37,289 bases of DNA, from assembly GCA_022822745.1 (NCBI GenBank), contig JAJEAO010000120.1, positions 1 to 37,289 on the forward strand, written 5' to 3'. Origin of the DNA: Acidobacteriota bacterium (GTDB lineage Bacteria; Acidobacteriota; Vicinamibacteria; Marinacidobacterales; Marinacidobacteraceae). The translations under genes were made by a program, and so were the position numbers. Shown here piece after piece: positions 27,577 to 35,201 of this stretch. The notes under the pieces are model-generated. The model had not been told where the DNA came from. It worked only from the letters and a program-made list of their open reading frames with translations, and made no database searches. Position 1 is the stretch's first letter; every line of letters begins with the position of its first letter.

Positions 27577-28877
27577 CGGACCGGCCCCCGCTCGGGCTCG
27601 TGGAGCGGCGTCGCAGGGCGCGACGGCGATCGGCGCCCCCCTTCCGCCGGCGTTCCCGCCGTCGTCCGACCCCGTCGTCGGCCGCGCTCTCCGCGTCGAG
27701 CGCCCGTCTGTTCGAGGGCCTCGAGCGGGGCGGCGTCGCGGACGCGCTGACGGGCGCCTCTCCGGGCCGGCGCTACGCGCCGGCGGCGGCCTCGGCGGCC
27801 TTCCACCTCCTCCTCGCCCTGTTCCTCTTCGGAGGGCTCGTGTCCCTGCCGGAAGCAGAACCCCGACCCGCGGTCACGGAGGTCGAGCGCGAGCCGCTCC
27901 TCTACGCCTTCGAGGCGCCGCCGGTCGAGGAACTCGTGGAGGCGCCTCCCGCGGTGGAAGTGGAGGCCGAGCCGGTTCCGCCGCCTCCCGAGTCGGAAGC
28001 CGCCGCCGAGGCGCCCGCCCCGCCGCCCGCGCCCGAGATCCTGATCCCCGAGGCGCAGATCGCGATGCCGAGCACGGGATTCCAGAACGACCTGCCCTTC
28101 AGCGACGGCGAGGACGACGAGTTCTATTTCGACGAGCCGATGGGCGAGGATCCGGAGGCCGACGATCCCGAGAGCGGCTCGATGGACGGGATCGAGGACG
28201 AGCCCGCCCTTTCGGCGGAGGAGCTCGCCGCGCTGGCCGAGGCGGCCCGGCGGATGGCTGCCGCTCCGCCGGACGATTCGCTCCTGTTCCCACCGGTGGA
28301 CCCGCCCTCCGACCCGGCGCCTCCGGTCGGCGATTCGCTGCTCGACTTCGACGCGGAGGCCTTCCGCGACCGGATCCACGATCCGGCGGCCGATGTGCGC
28401 CGTCAGGGGGACGAGATGGCCTACTCCCGGGCGCGCGCCCTCGCGGAGCGGGAGCGTCGGCGCGAGGGCGTCCCGACCGACATCTGGCGTTTTCTCGAGG
28501 GCAAGCGGTTCCGGAACCCCGAGGGAGGGCTCGTCTCCAACCGCAACAACACCCTCTACTACGACGACCGCGGCGCCAATCTGGTCCCGTGGATCTCGCG
28601 GCTGATCGCCGAAGTGCGCCGCAACTGGTACATCCCCTACGCCGCCTCCTACGAGAGCGGCCACGTGGCCATCGCGATCAGCGTGCTGCGCAGCGGCGCG
28701 CTCGAGTGGCTGCAGGTCGTCGTGCCGTCCGGGGTGCCGGGCTTCGACAACGCGGCCGTGGGCGCGCTTCGCGGGTCCCAGCTCCTCCCGCTGCCCGACG
28801 ATTACCCCGGCGGCAACTTCGAGATCATGCTGGTGTTCTGGTACAACGAACGTCCGTACGACCTCTTCAATCGGTAA
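27573..28877 (+). CDS. TonB-family energy-transducing protein
   Basis: Predicted 434 aa. The cytoplasmic tail is unusually long and Arg-rich (ERRRRARRRSAPPFRRRSRR). One membrane segment follows at about 70-91 (AAASAAFHLLLALFLFGGLV), then a Pro/Glu-rich periplasmic spacer (PPVEELVEAPPAVEVEAEP). A highly acidic region comes next (SDGEDDEFYFDEPMGEDPEA), and the C-terminal TonB-like domain is about 340-434 (ISRLIAEVRRNWYIPYAASY; HVAIAISVLRSGALEWLQVV; GFDNAAVGALRGSQLLPLPD). TonB proteins pass proton-motive energy to outer-membrane receptors such as the one at 1330-4437. No exbB/exbD genes are in the window. A TolA-like role is a less likely alternative. ATG overlaps the preceding mini-ORF stop. 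Confidence 0.82.
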   Translation: MTDRPPLGLVERRRRARRRSAPPFRRRSRRRPTPSSAALSASSARLFEGLERGGVADALTGASPGRRYAPAAASAAFHLLLALFLFGGLVSLPEAEPRPAVTEVEREPLLYAFEAPPVEELVEAPPAVEVEAEPVPPPPESEAAAEAPAPPPAPEILIPEAQIAMPSTGFQNDLPFSDGEDDEFYFDEPMGEDPEADDPESGSMDGIEDEPALSAEELAALAEAARRMAAAPPDDSLLFPPVDPPSDPAPPVGDSLLDFDAEAFRDRIHDPAADVRRQGDEMAYSRARALAERERRREGVPTDIWRFLEGKRFRNPEGGLVSNRNNTLYYDDRGANLVPWISRLIAEVRRNWYIPYAASYESGHVAIAISVLRSGALEWLQVVVPSGVPGFDNAAVGALRGSQLLPLPDDYPGGNFEIMLVFWYNERPYDLFNR

Positions 28878-28883
28878 CGGACG

Positions 28884-31028
28884 GTGGTGGGGCGCGTCGC
28901 CGGGCTGCTTCCGGCGCTGGTCGCGGTCGCGCCCGGAGTCCTCGTCGCCCAGCCGCCCTTGATCCGGGTTGCGCCGGCCGCCCAGCCGCCGCCCTCGATC
29001 CGGGTCGCGCTCGCCGATCCGGCCCCCGCCGCCCGGGTCTCCTCCTCCCGGCCGTTCGCGCTCCGCTCCGGGGCGCTCGAGATCGAAGTGATCGAGGCCC
29101 TCATCGCGCGCGAGGCCATCCCCGGCGGGGAGGCGGTTCTCGCGCTCGGGTCGTTCGCCACCGAGGCGGCGGCGCGGGAAGCGGTCCGCCGCCAGGCCGG
29201 GGGCCCGGATCCGGGGGCCGCCGCGCGGGTGACCCGCGATGCGGCGACCGGACGTTTCCTCGCGGTCGTGGAAGGAGAGCCCGCGCCCGGCGCCGTCGAG
29301 GAGCTCCGCGCCCGGGGGTACCCGGGGGCGGGACGGTTCGATCTCGCGGCCGCCGGCGACGCCCTCGTCGTCCGGCCGCTGGGCGGCGCCCCGATCCGGA
29401 TCGCCGGCGACGCCCCCCTGGTCGCGCATCCGCCCCCGGGCGCCTTCCTGGAATGGGACGGGGCCCCGTATCGCGGGCGGCTCGAGTTCTCGATCTCCGG
29501 CGCCGGCGTCCTCGTCGTGAACGAGCTGGCGCTCGAGGACTACCTGCTCGGCGTCGTCCCCCGGGAACTGCCTCCGGACCTGTTTCCGGAGCTGGAAGCG
29601 ATCAAGGCGCAGGCGCTCGCCGCGCGCACCTACGCCTCGACCCCCCGGCCCGCCTACCGGGGCCGCGGCTACGACCTGTGCAGCGGTCCGGCCTGTCAGG
29701 TGTACGGCGGAGTCGCCGCCGAGCGTCCGCTCTCGACCCGCGCCGTCCGCGAGACCGCGGGGGAAGTCATCCTCTACGAGGGCGGGCTCATAGACGCCCT
29801 CTACACCGCCGCCTGCGGCGGCTCCACCGAGAACGCCGAGAACGTGTTCTCCACCCCCACTCCCTACCTGGTCGCGCGGGCGTGTCTGCGGGAGGCGGGA
29901 GGCGCCCGTCTCCAGGCCGGGCGGGCGCTCCCGCTCGAGGCCGGGATCGCCTCGCTGACGGGCGCTCTGCCGGACCGGTGGATCGAGGATCTCCCGCGGC
30001 TGGACGCGACCCGGGAGGAGGCTGCGGCGTTGGTGGGCGGGGCGCTCGAGTGGATGGGTTTCCCGCGGTGCGACGCGACGGGGGCGGCGGGAGGGCGCCT
30101 CACGCTCGGCGCCTTCGCCGGGCTCGTGGAGGCTCTCCGCTGCGGCCGGCGGTCGGCCTCCGGCTTCGACCTCCCCGGCTCGTCTCCGGTGGGACGCCTC
30201 ATCGCGGAAGGTCTGCTGGCCCCCGTGGAGCGAGGGCTCGGGGCCGAACGAGCCGTGTCGGCGCTCGAAGTCGCGGGCGCGGCTGCGGCGCTCCTCCGGC
30301 TCGACGCCGGGCTCCTGCGCCGCGCCCAGGTTCGGAGGGCTTCGGCGGGCGAGATCCTCGTGGAGCCGGAGGACGACCCGGCTGGCCGCCTGCTTCGTCT
30401 CGAACCGGCGGCCGGGGGGCTCCTCTACCGCGAACAGCGGCCGGTCCGCATTCCCGGCCGTCCGGCGCCCGCGCCGGTCGCGACGCCGGTGACCGAGCTC
30501 CGCCTCCGGCCCGGCGACTTCGTCCGCTACCACCCGTCATCCGGATCGGCCGCCCGTCCGGAGGATGCCGTCGTCCGCGCCGATCTGCTCATTCTCGAGG
30601 ACCTCGGCGAGGCGCTGGATCGCTTCTCCGGCCAGGCATCGTGGCTCGCGCCGAAGAACAGCGTTGACCTCTCGCGGCGCATCGAGCGCCTCGAGGGGCG
30701 CGCCATCGGAGAGATCGTCGCGCTCGAACCCCTCGCCTACGGCCCCTCGGGTCGGGTGACCCGGCTTCTCGTGCGCGGGGTGCGGGGGGAGGTCGAGATC
30801 GAGCGGTTCTCGATCCGGTCCCGGCTGGGGCTGAACGAGAACCTGTTCTTCGCCGAGCCGAGGCGCGACGGGACCGGTCGCATCGTCGAGTGGTGGTTTC
30901 ACGGTCGGGGCTGGGGCCACGGGCTCGGGCTCTGTCAGGCGGGCGCCTACGGCATGGCCGCCGCCGGCTCGACCTACCGCGAGATCCTCGCCCACTACTA
31001 CGCCGGCGCGACGATCGGGCGGCGCTGA
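28884..31028 (+). CDS. SpoIID/LytB-domain exported protein
   Basis: Predicted 714 aa, read from GTG 28884, 6 nt after the TonB-like stop. A signal peptide ends near AQPP. Residues about 65-135 may be a SPOR-like or Ig-like segment. The SpoIID domain begins with LALEDYLLGVVPRELPPDLF, where Glu228 is at the catalytic position of SpoIID transglycosylases. It continues with AIKAQALAARTYA, ALYTAACGGSTENAENVF and, after a long insert, HGRGWGHGLGLCQAGAYGMA (676 onward). SpoIID cleaves denuded glycan strands during sporulation, and non-sporulating diderms carry related proteins of uncertain envelope role. The domain is split by roughly 300 residues, longer than usual. A duplicated stretch at the mature N-terminus is listed separately. 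Confidence 0.85.
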   Translation: MVGRVAGLLPALVAVAPGVLVAQPPLIRVAPAAQPPPSIRVALADPAPAARVSSSRPFALRSGALEIEVIEALIAREAIPGGEAVLALGSFATEAAAREAVRRQAGGPDPGAAARVTRDAATGRFLAVVEGEPAPGAVEELRARGYPGAGRFDLAAAGDALVVRPLGGAPIRIAGDAPLVAHPPPGAFLEWDGAPYRGRLEFSISGAGVLVVNELALEDYLLGVVPRELPPDLFPELEAIKAQALAARTYASTPRPAYRGRGYDLCSGPACQVYGGVAAERPLSTRAVRETAGEVILYEGGLIDALYTAACGGSTENAENVFSTPTPYLVARACLREAGGARLQAGRALPLEAGIASLTGALPDRWIEDLPRLDATREEAAALVGGALEWMGFPRCDATGAAGGRLTLGAFAGLVEALRCGRRSASGFDLPGSSPVGRLIAEGLLAPVERGLGAERAVSALEVAGAAAALLRLDAGLLRRAQVRRASAGEILVEPEDDPAGRLLRLEPAAGGLLYREQRPVRIPGRPAPAPVATPVTELRLRPGDFVRYHPSSGSAARPEDAVVRADLLILEDLGEALDRFSGQASWLAPKNSVDLSRRIERLEGRAIGEIVALEPLAYGPSGRVTRLLVRGVRGEVEIERFSIRSRLGLNENLFFAEPRRDGTGRIVEWWFHGRGWGHGLGLCQAGAYGMAAAGSTYREILAHYYAGATIGRR
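28947..29013 (+). repeat. Two-copy 33-bp duplication at the mature N-terminus of the SpoIID protein
   Basis: The stretch starting GCCCAGCCGCC and ending ATCCGGGTTGCGC recurs 33 bp later with a few changes. It gives QPPLIRVAPA followed by QPPPSIRVALA in the protein. IRVALA-type sequence normally occurs once, just after the signal peptide. The duplication is in frame. Confidence 0.6.
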
Positions 31029-31043
31029 GAACGGGACGAACCG

Positions 31044-31196
31044 ATGCCTCGGCGGCGCGCCCTCCCGGCCGTTGCGATCCGCGCCGGCGTCGTGCTCGTC
31101 CTCGCGCTGCTTGTCCTCGCGGTCGCGCGCCGGGGCCTCGCCGCGGACGACCGCCCGGCGGGCCCCGCGATCGAGTCGCGATGTCCGAACCCCTGA
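31044..31196 (+). CDS. Small single-pass membrane or exported peptide, 50 aa
   Basis: The ATG lies 15 nt after the SpoIID-protein stop, behind a G/A-rich GGGACGA. The sequence has a basic start (MPRRRALP), one hydrophobic helix of about 18 residues (AGVVLVLALLVLAVA) and a short polar tail. The last codons (ESRCPNP) lie inside the first copy of the 35-bp repeat, so the C-terminus may have been created by the repeat expansion. I do not recognise a family. It could also be a chance frame in GC-rich DNA, but the helix and position favour a real small gene. Confidence 0.45.
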   Translation: MPRRRALPAVAIRAGVVLVLALLVLAVARRGLAADDRPAGPAIESRCPNP

Positions 31197-31310
31197 ACTG
31201 GCATCCACCCTCGCGATGTCAGAACCCCTGACCTGGCATCCATCCTCGCGATGCCGGAACTCCTGACCTGACGCCCGTCCTCGCGATGCCGGAGCCGCTG
31301 ACGCCTATCC
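31176..31310 (+). repeat. 35-bp tandem repeat, about 3.9 copies, running into the miaA start
   Basis: Copies begin at 31176, 31211, 31246 and 31281, each with TCGCGATG. The first three are 35 bp and the last is 30 bp. Each contains an ATG followed by CC/CA-GAA/GAG-C-CTGA/ACG-type sequence, and the fourth copy is the actual start of miaA. Thirty-five is not a multiple of three, so the four ATGs fall in different frames. The first three frames close soon after. No Shine-Dalgarno sequence is seen other than what the repeats supply. Confidence 0.9.
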
Positions 31311-32377
31311 TCGGGATCGTCGGTCCGACCGCGTCCGGGAAGACCGGGCTCGCGGTTCGGGTGGCCGAGCGCGCGGGCTTTCCGATCGAGGTCGTTTCCT
31401 GCGACGCCTGTCAAATCTACCGGGGCCTCGACATCGGCGCCGGCAAGCCCGAGCCCGAAGAACTCGACGCCGCGCCCCACCATCTCGTGGGCGTCCTCGA
31501 CCCCGACGACCCGTGCTCGGCCGGCCGCTTCGCCACGCTCGCGGCCGAGGCGATCGCGGGGATCCGGCGCCGGGGGGCGATCCCGCTCGTCGTCGGAGGC
31601 AGTGGTCTCTACTTTCGCGCCCTCCGGGACGGCGTCTTCGACGGGCCCCCGGTGGATCCCACGCTCCGCGCCCGGCTCCGTCGCCTCGATCGGCATCGCC
31701 GGGGCCGTCCGCGGCTGGACCGACTCCTGGCGCGGCTGGATCCGGCCGCGGAGCGCCGCATCCATCCGAACGACCGGGTGCGGCGGCTCCGCGCGCTCGA
31801 AGTGGCGCTGCTCGCCGGAGAGCCCATCTCGTCGCTCAGGATCCGGCGTTCGCCGCGGCTGGGCGGCGCCCACTGGACGGTCGTGGCGCTCGATCCGCCT
31901 CGGGACGAACTCGCGGCCCGGATCGCCCGACGGGTCCGCGCCATGTTCGCCGCCGGCTTCATCGAGGAGGCGCTGCGGCTCCACGACCGCCACGGCGACG
32001 CGTGGCCGGGTCGTCGCGCCATCGGGTATCGCGAGATCCTCGCGGAGCTCGCCGACACCGGTGATCCGGCCGCCGTTCGGAACCGGCGGCAAGAGATCGC
32101 GTCCCGGGTCATCGCCGCCACGCGCCGCTACGCGAAGCGCCAGCGGACGTGGTTCCGCGCCGAGCGGGAGCTCCGCTGGCTTCCCCTCGCCGGCGACGCC
32201 CCCGAGGCGTCCCGGAAGACCTGCGAACACTTTCTCGCCGCCGCGCTCCCGGCCCGGGCGCGGCATGATTCCCCGGCCGGCGCCACGGTTCCGGTTTCCG
32301 CCGCTCCCGTCCCCCGCTCCGGTCCCGTCCCCACTCCCGTCCCCCGCTCCGGTCCCGTCCCCACTCCCTTCCCATGA
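31286..32377 (+). CDS. miaA: tRNA dimethylallyltransferase
   Basis: Predicted 363 aa. MiaA adds a dimethylallyl group to N6 of A37 in tRNAs reading UNN codons. The P-loop is GPTASGKT (13-20). The substrate block is SCDACQIYRGLDIGAGKP, then AAPHHLVGVLDP, VVGGSGLYFRAL, IHPNDRVRRLRALEV, RAIGYREI and the tRNA-binding TRRYAKRQRTWFR. The catalytic-loop Asp is kept, but the Ser after it in most MiaA proteins is Ala here. The C-terminal 45 residues exceed the family and end in a Pro-rich repeat (PRSGPVPTPV PRSGPVPTPF). The ATG at 31286 lies inside the last 35-bp repeat and has no clear Shine-Dalgarno sequence. The stop overlaps the next ATG. Confidence 0.93.
   Translation: MPEPLTPILGIVGPTASGKTGLAVRVAERAGFPIEVVSCDACQIYRGLDIGAGKPEPEELDAAPHHLVGVLDPDDPCSAGRFATLAAEAIAGIRRRGAIPLVVGGSGLYFRALRDGVFDGPPVDPTLRARLRRLDRHRRGRPRLDRLLARLDPAAERRIHPNDRVRRLRALEVALLAGEPISSLRIRRSPRLGGAHWTVVALDPPRDELAARIARRVRAMFAAGFIEEALRLHDRHGDAWPGRRAIGYREILAELADTGDPAAVRNRRQEIASRVIAATRRYAKRQRTWFRAERELRWLPLAGDAPEASRKTCEHFLAAALPARARHDSPAGATVPVSAAPVPRSGPVPTPVPRSGPVPTPFP
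32301..32370 (+). repeat. 30-bp tandem repeat at the 3' end of miaA, 2.3 copies
   Basis: Two 30-bp units (32311-32340 and 32341-32370) differ at one base near the end, and a third partial unit precedes them. The unit is C-rich and in frame, adding PRSGPVPTP(V/F) twice to the MiaA C-terminus. Near-identity implies a recent duplication. Confidence 0.85.
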
Positions 32378-32937
32378 TGCTGCCCGCCCTTCTCGCCTCC
32401 GTGATCGCGCTCGCCGCGGGCGCCGCCATCCCGGCGCAGGAACAGCCGCCCGATCCGGTCGAGACCGGAGCGTGGCTCAAGCTCCTGAGTCTCGGGTCCG
32501 ACCCCACCGGGTCCGTGATCCTGTCGCAGCCGGAAGCGAACGCCCTGCTCGCGTCCTCGACCCTCGCCCCTTTCGCCGAGAGCGCCGGGTTGTCCCGCGC
32601 GTCGGTGCGCTTCGACCCCGGCGAGGTCCACGTCAGCGGCCTGATCGCTCCGTCGGCGCTCGAGGGGATGCCGTTCCCGGCCTCCCCCACGGGGGATGCG
32701 CTGCCGGTCGAGCTGGTGGTCGCGGTCACCGGCGAGGCCGGACAGGCCCGCGCCCGGGTCGTGCGCGGCGCCGTAGCCGGCGTGGAGCTGCCCGCCGCCG
32801 TCCTCGAGGAGGCGGTTCTCGGCGTCGTGTTCGCCGTCGTGGGCGCCGCTCCGGATCCCGGCGGCGTCTTCCCGCTGCCGTCCACGGTGGGAAGCCTCGA
32901 AGTCGTGGCCGGGGGGCTGCGGCTCGAACCGCGCTGA
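32374..32937 (+). CDS. Exported protein of unknown function
   Basis: Predicted 187 aa. It starts at a doubled ATG that overlaps the miaA stop. The signal peptide is MMLPALLASVIALAAGAAIPAQ. The mature part has a pattern like secreted lipid-binding or assembly-type proteins: VILSQPEANALLASSTLAPF, VRFDPGEVHVSGLIAPSA, LPVELVVAVTGEAGQARARV and a closing GSLEVVAGGLRLE. That is alternating helix and long beta strands, loosely like LmeA/DUF2993 or YpmS proteins. This resemblance is weak and I do not assign a family. It sits between miaA and recG, 22 bp before recG, in the same transcription unit. Confidence 0.65.
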   Translation: MMLPALLASVIALAAGAAIPAQEQPPDPVETGAWLKLLSLGSDPTGSVILSQPEANALLASSTLAPFAESAGLSRASVRFDPGEVHVSGLIAPSALEGMPFPASPTGDALPVELVVAVTGEAGQARARVVRGAVAGVELPAAVLEEAVLGVVFAVVGAAPDPGGVFPLPSTVGSLEVVAGGLRLEPR

Positions 32938-32959
32938 GGATCTCGCCGGGTCCGATCCG

Positions 32960-35089
32960 ATGGCCGCCGCGGGACCGGACGACGATGTCCGCTACGTCCC
33001 GGGCGTCGGACCGAAGCGCGCGGCGTCGCTCGCCGAGATCGGCATCCGGCGCGTGGACGATCTGCTCCTCCGGCTGCCCTTCCGATATGACGACCGTCGC
33101 GCCGCCGAGCGATCGGCGGCGGATCTCCGGCACGGGATGGAGGCGACCGCGGACATCGTCGTGGAGTCGGTTCGCGTCCGGCCGACCCGGCGGCCCCGGC
33201 TTCGCATCGTGGAGCTGCGCGGCCACGACGCCTCGGGCCCGGTGAGGGCGACCTGGTTCAACCAGATCCATCTCCAGCGGCTCCTGACGCCGGGCCGGCG
33301 GGTTCAGCTCTTCGGACGGGTGCATCGGCCCGGTCCCTGGCAGTCCCCCGAGTTCCGGAACCCGCGCTACGAGCTGCTTCCGGCGAAGGGCGCCGAGTCG
33401 GAGGACGCCGCGGGCGTCCACTCCGGCCGGATCGTGCCGATCTACGAGCGCGTCGGTCTGCTCTCGCCCCGGCAGTTTCGACAGATCCTCCACCGCCTGC
33501 TCGAGTCGGATGCGGCCGTCGGGCCGGGATCGCTCCCGGCGTCGGTGGCCGCCAGACTGGGACTCCCGGAGCGGGCGGAAGCGATCCGCTCCGTCCATTT
33601 CCCCCCCGAGGGATCCCCCCTCGGGGAGTGGCGGCGTCGCCGGTCTCCCGGACACCAGCGGCTCATCTACGAGGAGTTCTTCCTCTTCGCCCTCGGTCTG
33701 CTCCTGCGCCGTCGCGAGGAACGAACCGGCCGTTCGGGCGCTCACACCTTCACGGTGGACGACCGCCTCCGGGATCTGGTGCGCCGGGTGCTCCCGTTCC
33801 GGCTCACCCCCGGGCAGCGAAAGGCGCTCGCCACGATGGCCCGCGAGTTCCGCTCCGAGTTCGTCATGCGGAGGCTCCTCCAGGGGGACGTGGGTTCCGG
33901 GAAGACGATCGTGGCGGTCATCGCCGGGCTCATCGTGACCCACCACGGGGCCCAGGTCGCGATCATGGTCCCCACCGAGGTCCTCGCGGAACAGCACTAC
34001 GCGGGCATCCGGCGTCTGCTGCGTCCTCACGGGATCCGGGTCGTGCTGGTGACCTCCGGACTCCCGGCCGCCGAGCGGCGGGCGGCGCTGCGTCTCACCG
34101 GCAGCGGAGGGGCGCAGTTCGTCGTGGGAACCCACGCGCTCATCCAGGAAGGAGCGAAGTTCCACGACCTCGGGCTCGCCGTGATCGACGAGCAGCACCG
34201 CTTCGGGGTGGCGCAGCGACGGGCGCTCCTCGAGCGCGGCGGCGGAGCGGATCTGCTCGTCATGACCGCGACGCCGATCCCCCGCACCCTGACGCTCGCG
34301 CTCCACGGCGACCTCGACGTCTCCGAGCTCCGGGATCTGCCTCCCGGTCGCCAGCCGATCCGGACGCTCCTCCGCGAGTGGCGCGAGCTGCCCGAGGTGT
34401 ACGAGCGGGTCCGCGCCGAAGCGCGGAGAGGGCGGCAGGCGTTCATCGTCTGTCCGCTCATCGAGGAGTCGGAGCACATGCCGGGCGCGGGAGTCGAGAT
34501 CCGCTACCAGGAGCTCTCCCGGGGCCCGTTCCGCGACCTGCGCGTCGGACTCGTCCACGGCCGCATCCACGCCCGGGAGCGGGAGCGGGTCATGGGCGAC
34601 TTCACTGCGGGCAACCTCGACGTGCTCATCGCGACGACCGTGATCGAGGTCGGCGTGGACGTTCCGAACGCCACCGTGATGGTCGTGGAGCACGCCGAGC
34701 GCTTCGGTCTCGCCCAGCTCCATCAGCTCCGGGGCCGCGTGGGCCGGGGCGAGGATCCGTCCACGGCGGTGTTCGTCACCGGGGACCGGCCGGGCGAGAC
34801 CGCCCGGCAGCGGCTGGCGGTGCTGGAGCAGACCACCGACGGGTTCCGGATCGCCGAGGAGGACCTGCGGATCCGCGGCCCCGGCGACTTCCGGGGAACC
34901 CGCCAGTGGGGGCTGCCCATGTTTCGGGTGGCGGACCTGATGGAGGACAGCGACTTCCTGCAGCGCGCCCGGGAGGAGGCGCGCGCGTTCCTGGCGTCCG
35001 GCGAGTCGCGGACCCGCGACGGCCGACGCATCCTGGCCCTGGTGCGCGAACGGTGGGGAGAGCGGTTCGGTCTGACGGAGGCCGGTTGA
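32960..35089 (+). CDS. recG: ATP-dependent DNA helicase RecG
   Basis: Predicted 709 aa, normal for RecG. The N-terminal wedge domain (VRYVPGVGPKRAASLAEIGI; DLLLRLPFRYDDRR; VRATWFNQIHLQRLL) is followed by the helicase core. Walker A is GDVGSGKT (309-316), the DEQH box is VIDEQHRFGV (Asp410-His413), motif III is MTATPIPRTL, and then VGLVHGRIHARERERVMGDF, LIATTVIEVGVDVPNAT and QLRGRVGRG. The RecG-specific C-terminus (EEDLRIRGPGDFRGTRQWGL) is present. RecG remodels stalled forks and branched DNA. ATG 32960 gives the standard N-terminus; the Shine-Dalgarno sequence is weak, so translation may be coupled to the gene upstream. Confidence 0.96.
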   Translation: MAAAGPDDDVRYVPGVGPKRAASLAEIGIRRVDDLLLRLPFRYDDRRAAERSAADLRHGMEATADIVVESVRVRPTRRPRLRIVELRGHDASGPVRATWFNQIHLQRLLTPGRRVQLFGRVHRPGPWQSPEFRNPRYELLPAKGAESEDAAGVHSGRIVPIYERVGLLSPRQFRQILHRLLESDAAVGPGSLPASVAARLGLPERAEAIRSVHFPPEGSPLGEWRRRRSPGHQRLIYEEFFLFALGLLLRRREERTGRSGAHTFTVDDRLRDLVRRVLPFRLTPGQRKALATMAREFRSEFVMRRLLQGDVGSGKTIVAVIAGLIVTHHGAQVAIMVPTEVLAEQHYAGIRRLLRPHGIRVVLVTSGLPAAERRAALRLTGSGGAQFVVGTHALIQEGAKFHDLGLAVIDEQHRFGVAQRRALLERGGGADLLVMTATPIPRTLTLALHGDLDVSELRDLPPGRQPIRTLLREWRELPEVYERVRAEARRGRQAFIVCPLIEESEHMPGAGVEIRYQELSRGPFRDLRVGLVHGRIHARERERVMGDFTAGNLDVLIATTVIEVGVDVPNATVMVVEHAERFGLAQLHQLRGRVGRGEDPSTAVFVTGDRPGETARQRLAVLEQTTDGFRIAEEDLRIRGPGDFRGTRQWGLPMFRVADLMEDSDFLQRAREEARAFLASGESRTRDGRRILALVRERWGERFGLTEAG

Positions 35090-35148
35090 GCAACCGGTCC
35101 AGCCGGGCGGTACAGGAGGGACGGGACAGGACGGAGTCGGGCGGCGGA

Positions 35149-35179
35149 GTCGCGAGCCGCCGGCGAGCGGACTCGCGAC
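35149..35179. terminator. Bidirectional hairpin between convergent recG and the unknown gene
   Basis: Arms GTCGCGAG-CCGC and GCGGACTCGCGAC pair over 12 bp with one bulge around a 6-nt loop. It lies midway in the 112-bp gap between two converging stops. It has no T-tract on either side but is suited to end both transcripts. Confidence 0.5.
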
Positions 35180-35201
35180 GGGAGCGGGGCGCGGGAGGGG
35201 G

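Noticed and set aside
31176-31310. CRISPR array or transposon terminal repeats
   Set aside because: The units are contiguous without spacers, and the last unit is the miaA start. No transposase or inverted ends are nearby.
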